The notes beneath the pieces were generated by a model. The model ran no database searches and had not been told where the DNA came from. It saw nothing but the letters and a program-made list of their open reading frames with translations. Shown piece by piece: positions 8,268 to 15,438 of a stretch of DNA of 64,000 bases. The stretch lies in NCBI RefSeq assembly GCF_014648995.1, contig NZ_BMSE01000027.1, positions 37,534-101,533 on the forward strand, in the 5' to 3' direction. Position 1 is the stretch's first letter. Every line of letters begins with the position of its first letter. The translations under genes and the position numbers were made by a program. This stretch comes from Streptomyces massasporeus (GTDB lineage: Bacteria; Actinomycetota; Actinomycetes; Streptomycetales; Streptomycetaceae).

Positions 8268-9107
8268 TCAGCGCAGCAGGTCCACGTAGGTGTCCGTGCC
8301 CGGCACCGTCGGGATGAACGGCGCCACCAGTTCCACCCTGCCCAGACCCGACTCCGCCACCGCCGCGTCGAGGCCCGTGAAACAGGCGTCCCAGCACTCC
8401 CTCGGGTCCGTCTGGAGGAACCACAGCAGCGTCAGCCGGGTGTCGACGCCCTCGACCTGCTTCACGTACGTCATGCGGTCGCCGGGGAGGGGAGTCGGGC
8501 TGAAGACCGTCACCAGCGCGGCCGGGGAGCCCGCCAGGCGTTTGGGGAGGTGGCGGGTGCGCAGCCACTCCAGGAGCGGGGCGCGCTGCTCGGGGGTGTC
8601 CGCGTCGACGACCTGGAGGACCAGGCCCGCGTAGGGGTGGTCGAGGGCGTGGACGTCCCGGGGACCGGCCGCGCCGTCGCGGTACACCGTCGCCTCGTGG
8701 TTCTGGAACGCCGTGAGGACGTGGGTGCGGTCGTGGTAGACGCGGGCGTCCCGGTTGAGGCGCTTGTTGATGGCGACCGTCCAGCGCATGTGGTCGTCGT
8801 AGCGGCCGGCGGTGATCCAGTACGTGGAGAGGTAGCAGCCCGCGGTGACCGGCCTGGCGATGGCCGACTTCTCGGGGTGGCGCAGGAGTTGCAGCTCCCG
8901 GGTCGCCACCCAGCGGCGGCCCGCGTACATCCAGGGCATGGCCATCGCACCGGCGTAGTAGTGGTCGTCCTCGTACCAGCGGTTGTACGCGTACTCGTGG
9001 CCGGGATGCGGCTCGACCATGGTGATGAGGGCGTGCCCGGGGTGGGTGCCGTAGGGGCCGACGGCGGCCAGTTCGGCGTACAGCTCGCTGCGGGTGTCCT
9101 CGCTCAT
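8268..9107 (-). CDS. Conserved protein of unknown function, EthD/dimeric alpha-beta barrel-like
   Basis: 279 residues, not firmly recognised. The stretch YNRWYEDDHYYAGAM resembles the EthD/NIPSNAP-type barrel pattern (Trp-Tyr, acidic, His), and the protein looks like two such domains in tandem. Start chosen at the ATG with GGGGAAGGGC upstream. It is divergent from the SDR at 9192 across an 84-bp gap holding a perfect operator-like palindrome, so the pair probably shares a regulator and perhaps a catabolic or biosynthetic pathway. Confidence 0.65.
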   Translation of the reverse strand: MSEDTRSELYAELAAVGPYGTHPGHALITMVEPHPGHEYAYNRWYEDDHYYAGAMAMPWMYAGRRWVATRELQLLRHPEKSAIARPVTAGCYLSTYWITAGRYDDHMRWTVAINKRLNRDARVYHDRTHVLTAFQNHEATVYRDGAAGPRDVHALDHPYAGLVLQVVDADTPEQRAPLLEWLRTRHLPKRLAGSPAALVTVFSPTPLPGDRMTYVKQVEGVDTRLTLLWFLQTDPRECWDACFTGLDAAVAESGLGRVELVAPFIPTVPGTDTYVDLLR

Positions 9108-9140
9108 GCCCTTCCCCTTCGTCGGTGGCTGACCCATACT

Positions 9141-9155
9141 CTGACGCTCCGTCAG
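9141..9155. promoter_or_regulatory. TetR-type palindrome CTGACG-N3-CGTCAG
   Basis: Perfect 6-bp arms separated by CTC, centred between the divergent genes at 9107 and 9192. The TGACG-N3-CGTCA form is common for TetR-family repressors in Streptomyces, but no TetR gene is adjacent. Confidence 0.6.
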
Positions 9156-9191
9156 ATAGAACGCCAGGGTCCGTTCCGGGGAGGTCCTGCC

Positions 9192-9977
9192 ATGTCACTG
9201 CTCGCGGGAAAGACGGTCGTCGTGTCGGGGGTCGGGGCCGGGCTCGGACGGCAGGTCGCGGCGGCCGTCGTGCGGGACGGCGGGCGCGTTGTGCTCGGGG
9301 CCCGCACGGAGGCGAGCCTGGCGAAGACGGCCGCCGAGATCGACCCCGGCGGGGCGTGCGCCGCGTACCGCGCCACGGACATCCGTGACGAGGCGCAGTG
9401 CGAGGCGCTCGCCGGGGTGGCGCGGGAGCGGTTCGGCGGGATCGACGCCGTCGTCCATGTGGCCGCGCTGGACGGCTACTTCGGCGGTCTCGAGGACGCC
9501 GACTTCGAGTCCTGGCGGTCCGTCCTCGACGTGAACCTGCTGGGCACGCTGCGGATGACCCGGGCCTGTCTGTCGTCGCTCAAGGAGGCCGGTGGATCCG
9601 TCGTGTTCATCGGGACGCAGTCGGCGGTGGCCGCCCCCTCGCAGGTGCGGCAGGCGGCGTACGCGGCGTCGAAGGGGGCGCTGACGAGTGCCATGTACTC
9701 GCTCGCGCGGGAGCTCGGGCCGTACCGGATCCGGGTCAACACCGTGCTGCCCGGCTGGATGTGGGGGCCGCCGGTGCAGGCGTACGTGCAGTTCGCGGCG
9801 CAGTCGGAGGGCGTGGAGGAGGCGACCGTCCTGGAGCGGCTGACCGGGCGGATGGCGCTGCCCGAGCTGGCCACGGACGCGGACGTGGCCGATGCGGCGG
9901 TGTTTCTGGCGTCGGACCGGGCGCGGGCGATCACCGGGCAATCGCTGCTGGTCAATGCGGGGGAGCTGATGCGATGA
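9192..9977 (+). CDS. Short-chain dehydrogenase/reductase (SDR)
   Basis: 261 residues, classical SDR length. The NAD(P) motif is VVSGVGAGLGRQ near the N-terminus, VHVAALDG stands in for the NNAG-like motif, the catalytic Ser is in IGTQSAVAAP, and YAASK gives the catalytic Tyr and Lys. It oxidises or reduces an alcohol/ketone; the substrate is unknown. ATG 9192 follows GAGGTC. Divergent from the EthD-like gene with the palindrome between them. Confidence 0.9.
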   Translation: MSLLAGKTVVVSGVGAGLGRQVAAAVVRDGGRVVLGARTEASLAKTAAEIDPGGACAAYRATDIRDEAQCEALAGVARERFGGIDAVVHVAALDGYFGGLEDADFESWRSVLDVNLLGTLRMTRACLSSLKEAGGSVVFIGTQSAVAAPSQVRQAAYAASKGALTSAMYSLARELGPYRIRVNTVLPGWMWGPPVQAYVQFAAQSEGVEEATVLERLTGRMALPELATDADVADAAVFLASDRARAITGQSLLVNAGELMR

Positions 9978-9990
9978 GCTGACGAAGTGC

Positions 9991-10006
9991 GTTCATGTAG
10001 ATGAAC
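9991..10006. promoter_or_regulatory. Palindrome GTTCAT-N4-ATGAAC upstream of the symporter
   Basis: Perfect 6-bp inverted arms around GTAG in the 139-bp gap between the SDR and the sodium:solute symporter. The AT-rich arms in a GC-rich genome and the absence of a following T-run argue for an operator rather than a terminator. Confidence 0.5.
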
Positions 10007-10116
10007 CAAGGCCATCACGCCGAACGATTTTACCTTCCCTTGACCCTACGGTTACTTGTCGTGTTCACGCGGCAGCGCCCACGATGAGCGCCGGGCTGAA
10101 CCCTGGGAGGGCGCAC

Positions 10117-11685
10117 ATGAACGGTCTCGACTGGGCCGTGCTCATCGGCTACTTCGCCGTGATGGTCGCGATCGGCGTCTGGTCGCACAAGCGCGTCGAC
10201 AACGTCAGCGACTTCTTCACCGCCGGCGGCAAGATGCCCTGGTGGCTGTCCGGCATCTCGCACCACATGTCGGGCTACAGCGCGGTGATGTTCACCGGGT
10301 ACGCGGGCATCGCCTACACCTACGGCGTCACGTCCTTCGTCACCTGGTCCTTCCCCATCGCCCTCGGCATCGCCATCGGGTCGAAGCTGTTCGCGCCGCG
10401 CATCAACCGGCTGCGCTCCCGGCTCCACGTGGCCTCCCCGCTGGAGTACCTGAAGAACCGCTACGACCTGAAGACACAGCAGGCGCTGGCCTGGTCCGGG
10501 ATGCTGCTGAAGATCGTGGACGTGGGCGCCAAGTGGGCCGCCATCGCCACCCTGCTGTCCGTCTTCACGGGGATCTCCCTCAACCAGGGCATCCTCATCA
10601 CCGGCGGCATCACGGCGATCTACTGCACGATCGGCGGCCTCTGGGCGGACGCGCTGACCGAACTCGGCCAGTTCATCATCCAGTTGCTGGCCGGCGTCGC
10701 GATGTTCGTGGCGGTGTTCGTGCGCCTCGACGACCACGGCGGCTTCTTCGGCGTCTGGGACTCGCCCGAGCTCCAGGGCCATGAGAAACCGCTGATCGGG
10801 CCGTACGGCACGGTGTTCCTGCTCGCCTTCCTCTTCATCAAGCTCTTCGAGTACAACGGCGGCATGCTCAACCAGGCCCAGCGCTACATGGCCACGCCGA
10901 ACGCCAAGGAGGCCGAGCGCTCCGCCCGCCTCTCGGCGATCCTCTGGCTGGTCTGGCCCCTGGTCCTGTTCTTCCCCATGTGGATGTCGCCGCTGCTGGT
11001 GGAGTCGCAGAAGCCCGACGGCTCGGACTCCTACGCCCTGATGACCGAACAGCTGCTGCCGCACGGCCTGTTGGGCCTGGTCATCGTCGGCTTCTTCTCG
11101 CACACCATGGCCATGTGCTCCTCCGACGCCAACGCCATCGCGGCCGTCTTCACCCGGGACTGCGCGCCGGTGATCTGGGCGCGGGCCCGGGCCTGGAACC
11201 AGAGCCAGGGCCTGCGGGTCGCCCGTATCGCCACGGTCGTCTTCCTCGGTCTGTCCATGGCGGCGGCGACCCAGGTCAACTCGCCCGCGTTCCAGGACAT
11301 CATCACCGTCGTCATCAAATGGGTGGCCGGTCTGATGGGCCCGATGGCGATCCCGATGATGCTGGGCCTGCTGCGCGCGTTCCGCCGCTCCGGCCCCACG
11401 GCGGCCCTGGTCAGCTGGTCGATGGGCCTGCTCGCCTTCTGGCTGGTGAACTACCCGATCAACTGGAACGTCGAGGGCGGCGTCCCGCTCCAGTACCAGG
11501 TGTCCATCCCGCTGGCGGTGTCGCTGGTCCTGTACATCCTCGTCGGCTACATCCGGCCGGAGGACACACCGGAGCGGCTGGCGATCATCGAACGCATCAA
11601 CACCGACGACGACGGCACGGCGGCGGCCACGATCCCGGCACCGGCCGGCCCGGCGGAGGACGTGGTCCGACTCGGCAAGGACTGA
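10117..11685 (+). CDS. Sodium:solute symporter (SSF family)
   Basis: 522 residues with about 13 membrane helices. It begins LDWAVLIGYFAVMVAIGVW and shows the SSF signature region DFFTAGGKMPWW, GYSAVMFTGYAGIAYTYG, and ALTELGQFIIQ. The family uses sodium to import sugars, nucleosides, vitamins or carboxylates; I cannot assign the substrate. The start at ATG 10117 has GGGAGGGC 5 bp upstream; an in-frame ATG at 10084 is less likely. Monocistronic, closed by a strong terminator at 11689. Confidence 0.9.
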   Translation: MNGLDWAVLIGYFAVMVAIGVWSHKRVDNVSDFFTAGGKMPWWLSGISHHMSGYSAVMFTGYAGIAYTYGVTSFVTWSFPIALGIAIGSKLFAPRINRLRSRLHVASPLEYLKNRYDLKTQQALAWSGMLLKIVDVGAKWAAIATLLSVFTGISLNQGILITGGITAIYCTIGGLWADALTELGQFIIQLLAGVAMFVAVFVRLDDHGGFFGVWDSPELQGHEKPLIGPYGTVFLLAFLFIKLFEYNGGMLNQAQRYMATPNAKEAERSARLSAILWLVWPLVLFFPMWMSPLLVESQKPDGSDSYALMTEQLLPHGLLGLVIVGFFSHTMAMCSSDANAIAAVFTRDCAPVIWARARAWNQSQGLRVARIATVVFLGLSMAAATQVNSPAFQDIITVVIKWVAGLMGPMAIPMMLGLLRAFRRSGPTAALVSWSMGLLAFWLVNYPINWNVEGGVPLQYQVSIPLAVSLVLYILVGYIRPEDTPERLAIIERINTDDDGTAAATIPAPAGPAEDVVRLGKD

Positions 11686-11688
11686 ACC

Positions 11689-11731
11689 CCGCCGGGCGGC
11701 CACCCCCTCGACAGGGGTGGCCGCCCGGCGG
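11689..11731 (+). terminator. Strong hairpin after the symporter
   Basis: An 18-bp perfect stem (11689-11706 with 11714-11731) around a 7-nt loop, four bases after the symporter stop. No clear T-run, as is usual in Streptomyces. Confidence 0.85.
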
Positions 11732-12124
11732 CATGTCGTACCCCGCACCGCAGGCTTCACGGCGGCGACGCCGGCGCCGGGCCCTGGGGCGTCCCGGCGG
11801 AGAAGGGGGCGCGGGTGCTTCGCCTCGCCCGGGGATGTGCCGAGGTCGAGCGCCGGGGGTAGAGGGGAGCGAGCCCGCCTCCGGCTCGTGCGTGGGCCGC
11901 TCGTCGTCAGCGCAGCGCAGGTAGCCCCCGCTGCCGCCCGGCCTCGCCTTCGGCCGGCCGTGGGCGGGGCCGGCCCGGCCGCGGCCCGGCAGCCCCTGCC
12001 GGTCTGTCCGGCGTGCGGGAATCCGTGCCCCCGCGCGACGGCACCCGTGGCGGAGGCGGAGGCAGTAGCGGTGTTGCCGCCCCTATGCCGGGTGACCGCC
12101 CGGCAGCAATGCGTGGGGGCCGGT
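11732..12124. other. Gene-free GC-rich spacer
   Basis: About 390 bp between the symporter terminator and the 3' end of the ADP-ribosylglycohydrolase-like gene. I see open frames caused only by high GC, no ribosome binding site with a convincing frame, and no RNA-gene signature. Confidence 0.5.
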
Positions 12125-13240
12125 TCAGGCCCTCGGGTAGCGGGCGAGCCAGCCCGGGGACGAGCCGGCCGGGCCGTGCAGGGCCGGGCCCTGGGTCATC
12201 TCCATGGCGAAGTCGTCGGCGAGTTCCAGGATGGTGGCGCGGCCCTCCAGTTCGGCCAGCCAGGCCGGCGGCAGGGCGGTCTCCCCGTGCAGCGCGCCGA
12301 GCAGGCCGCCGGTCAGCGCGCCGGTGGTGGCGGACGGGCCGTCGTGGTTCACCGCGAGGCACAGCCCGTGCCGGACGTCCGCCGCGACCAGCGCGCAGTA
12401 CACGGCGGCGGCCACGAGCCCCTCCGCCGTCCCCGCCCCGCTCAGCTCGGCCACGCGCTCCGGGCCCGGCATGCCCTGCCGCACGGCGCCCAGCGCATGC
12501 TGCAGCGCGTCCGACACCGGCTGGTGCCCCGGCCGGGCGGCCAGCAGCCCGAAGGCCCGCTGCACGGCGGCGTCGAGGCTCTCGCCCAGCGCAAGCGCGT
12601 GCACGATCACGGCGTACGCACCCGCCGCGAGGGAAGCGGTGGGGTGACCGTGGGTCTGCGCGGCGCACTCCACGGCGAGCTGTATGACCAGCTGCGGCTC
12701 CCAGCCCACGAGCAGCCCGAACGGGGCCGACCGGGCGGCGGCCTCGGCCCCGGCCTCCCCGGGGTTCTTGGGCGCCTCCGGGGTCCCCATGGTCTCGTCG
12801 CCGAGTCCCAGCAGCAGGGCGCGGCTGGGGTCCCGCCGCGCGTACAGCCACTCCTCCCGCGCCAGCCACCCGTCTTCCTTGCGGCGCTCGTCAGGCCCCC
12901 AGTCGCGCTGCGTGGCGGCCCAGCGCAGATACGCCCGGTGCAGATCGGTCGGCGGATGCCAGGCGCCGGTGTCCCGTCTGACCTGGGCCCGGATCAGCCC
13001 GTCGACGGAGAACAGGGTGAGCTGGGTGAGGTGCGTGACCGCGCCGCGTCTGCCGTAGGCGGGGGCCAGGTCCACCAGGCCCTCCGCCCCGTGCGCCTCC
13101 CAAACGGCGTCGATGGTCAGCCCGTCGACGGGCGTGCCCAGCGCGTCTCCCACGGCCACGCCGAGCAGGGTCCCGCGCACCCGGCTGCGGAAGTCCTGCT
13201 GCTCTGTACGGCCCCAGACGGCGCCGGCAGTCGCACCCAC
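12125..13240 (-). CDS. ADP-ribosylglycohydrolase-like protein with degenerate metal motifs
   Basis: 371 residues with the all-helical ARH/DraG fold: FRSRVRGTLLGVAVGDALGTPVDG at the N-terminus (split by the family as GxxxGDALG) and repeated helices to the end. Active enzymes bind two Mg ions through TDDT and DxDST motifs. Here the first reads VTHLTQLTLF and the second NHDGPSATTG, so key Asp residues are missing; activity is doubtful. GTG at 13240 has GGGGAGG five bases upstream. It is convergent with nothing and its downstream side is the gene-free spacer. Confidence 0.82.
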   Translation of the reverse strand: MGATAGAVWGRTEQQDFRSRVRGTLLGVAVGDALGTPVDGLTIDAVWEAHGAEGLVDLAPAYGRRGAVTHLTQLTLFSVDGLIRAQVRRDTGAWHPPTDLHRAYLRWAATQRDWGPDERRKEDGWLAREEWLYARRDPSRALLLGLGDETMGTPEAPKNPGEAGAEAAARSAPFGLLVGWEPQLVIQLAVECAAQTHGHPTASLAAGAYAVIVHALALGESLDAAVQRAFGLLAARPGHQPVSDALQHALGAVRQGMPGPERVAELSGAGTAEGLVAAAVYCALVAADVRHGLCLAVNHDGPSATTGALTGGLLGALHGETALPPAWLAELEGRATILELADDFAMEMTQGPALHGPAGSSPGWLARYPRA

Positions 13241-13332
13241 CTAGACCTCCCCGGGGCACCGTCCATACGTACGACAGCTCAGCACTGTAATCGAACGGGA
13301 ACGAGGGGTTCAGAGGGGTGCGGCGGACCGGC

Positions 13333-15279
13333 TCAGCGCAGTTCCTCCGGGCACGGCGTGCCCCGGGGGAACTGGTACGGCGCCGCCAGACGGTAGGTCC
13401 CGGCCTTCGGGGCCAGCAGCTCCGTCCACTTGTCGCCCTGCGCGTCCTCCTCCGTCTCCGCCAGGCAGCCGTTGACGTTCACATACGTCTTCGGCTCACC
13501 CTCGGGACGGTTCCTGGACTCCTCCGTCTCCTGCGGAGGCTTCAGGCTCTTGCCCTCCGCGTCGACGATGCTCAGCCAGGGCGAGTAGGGGATACGGACC
13601 AGGACCCGGCCCGCCTTCCTCACCTGGAGGACCATCTCGCCCTGCTCGGCCCGGTCGACCACGGCGTTCGGCTCGGCCAGCGAGGTCGGGGCCGTCACCC
13701 TGAACAGCTGCCAGGTGTCGTTGCCCCAGATCTGGGTCAGATACGGCAGCCCGCGCCGCACCAGCGCCCGCTCCCGCTGACCTCCGTCACCGTCCGGCTC
13801 GCCCTTCGGCAGCACGACGTAGTGCACGGCCCAGCGCTTCAGCCACTCGTGGTAGTTCGCCGAGTTGAGCGTGTCGTCGTAGAAGAGAGGGTTGCGCTCC
13901 ATGTCGGCCTGGCGGTTCCAGCCGCGGGCCAGATTGACGTACGGGGCGAGCGCGGAGGCCTCGCGGTGGGAGCGGGCGGGGACGACCTCGACCCGGCCCT
14001 TCTCGGCGCCGACCTCCTGCAACTCGTTGACGAGCGGTGCGAGCTCGCGCGACCAGGACGCCGCGGGCGCCGTGTGCACGATGTCGTCGACCGTCTTGAA
14101 GCCGATCCACACGCCGAAACCGCAGAGCGCCACGACGGCCGCGTACCACCGGCGGCTGCGCGGCACCGTGAACGGCAGCGCGGCGACCAGCGCGACCCCG
14201 GCGAACAGCATCGCCAGCCGCGTGATGTTCGAACCGATCTGGGAGCTGATCAGCCACACCAGCACGACCCCCAGGCCGTACACCGCGGCCGTGAGCCGGA
14301 CCGTCTTCCAGTCCTGCGGCACCAGCACATAGGCGAGGACCGAGAACGCGAGTGGCAGCAGCACCGAGCCGATCATCATCGGCTGCGTGCCCGAGAACGG
14401 GAACAGCCACGCCGACACCGCCACCACCGCGGTCGGCGCCAGACCCAGCGCCCACGCGCCCGGCCGCCGCTTCTGCAGGAACAGCGCCACCGCCACCAGG
14501 CCCACGAACAGGCCCGCGACCGGCGACGCCATGGTGGCCAGCGCGGCCAGCGGCGCCGCGCTCAGGGCCTTCGCCCAGCGCTTGTAGCGCCACCGGTAGG
14601 GCCAGCAGAACACGACGGCGACCGCGCCGAGCGCGAACATCATGCCGAGACCGAACGTCACCCGCCCCGACACCGCGTTGCAGAACAGGCCGAACACGCC
14701 CGCCATCGACGCCCACAGGGGGTTGAGCACGGAACGGCTGCGCAGCAGGAGCAGGGTCAGCAGCCCGGCGGAGACCGTCCCCGCGATCATCATCGTCGTC
14801 CGCACGCCGAGCACCGACATCAGATACGGCGACACCACGCTGTACGACACCGGATGCATGCCGCCGTACCAGGCGAGGTTGTACGCCGAGTCCGGGTGCC
14901 GGCCGACGAACTCGGCCCACGCGTCCTGCGCGGCCAGATCGCCGCCACTGTTCGCGAACGTGAAGAACCAGAGGATGTGCAGCGCCGCGGCCAGGCCCGT
15001 GACGGACAGGACCGGGTGCCGCAGCATGCGCTCGCGCAGCGCCAGGACGGGGGCGGGCCACTCGAACCGCGAGCCGCTGTCGCGGCCGGGTGCGCCGGTG
15101 CTGTCCGCCGGGCCGGCCGCCGTGGCTTCCGCGGTGCCGTCCGCCGTGCCGACGGCCGTGCCCTCAGCTGCCGGGCCGGCTTCCGGCGTATCGCCTTCCG
15201 GTGCTTCGGGCAGGCGTATTCGCGGGCCTGATACCGAGCCCGGTTCGTCGTCTGCGCGTGTCGGCTCCGCAGTGGCCAC
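13333..15279 (-). CDS. Polytopic membrane protein, possibly GT-C glycosyltransferase-like
   Basis: 648 residues. After an Ala/Gly/acidic-rich cytoplasmic N-terminus (about 70 residues) there are roughly ten membrane helices, then a soluble extracytoplasmic C-terminal domain of about 250 residues (from VDDIVHTAPAASWSREL to the end). This topology resembles 6-pyruvoyl-type or GT-C membrane proteins of envelope synthesis, but no catalytic motif is certain, so function is unassigned. GTG at 15279 is chosen because GGGGAG lies nine bases upstream. It is downstream of the carboxypeptidase gene in the same direction. Confidence 0.7.
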   Translation of the reverse strand: MATAEPTRADDEPGSVSGPRIRLPEAPEGDTPEAGPAAEGTAVGTADGTAEATAAGPADSTGAPGRDSGSRFEWPAPVLALRERMLRHPVLSVTGLAAALHILWFFTFANSGGDLAAQDAWAEFVGRHPDSAYNLAWYGGMHPVSYSVVSPYLMSVLGVRTTMMIAGTVSAGLLTLLLLRSRSVLNPLWASMAGVFGLFCNAVSGRVTFGLGMMFALGAVAVVFCWPYRWRYKRWAKALSAAPLAALATMASPVAGLFVGLVAVALFLQKRRPGAWALGLAPTAVVAVSAWLFPFSGTQPMMIGSVLLPLAFSVLAYVLVPQDWKTVRLTAAVYGLGVVLVWLISSQIGSNITRLAMLFAGVALVAALPFTVPRSRRWYAAVVALCGFGVWIGFKTVDDIVHTAPAASWSRELAPLVNELQEVGAEKGRVEVVPARSHREASALAPYVNLARGWNRQADMERNPLFYDDTLNSANYHEWLKRWAVHYVVLPKGEPDGDGGQRERALVRRGLPYLTQIWGNDTWQLFRVTAPTSLAEPNAVVDRAEQGEMVLQVRKAGRVLVRIPYSPWLSIVDAEGKSLKPPQETEESRNRPEGEPKTYVNVNGCLAETEEDAQGDKWTELLAPKAGTYRLAAPYQFPRGTPCPEELR

Positions 15280-15438
15280 TCGAAGGCACTCCCCGTGTCC
15301 CGTCTTCTGTTCTCGGCTTCCGCTGCCGCGCCGTCGCGAGCGGTGACCTGTCCCGGTTCGGGACGCTAGCACGCACCCCGCCGGGCAGCGCCCGGACGGG
15401 CCGTTACCGGCGGAGTGCGGTGGTGCGGCCGCCCCGGC

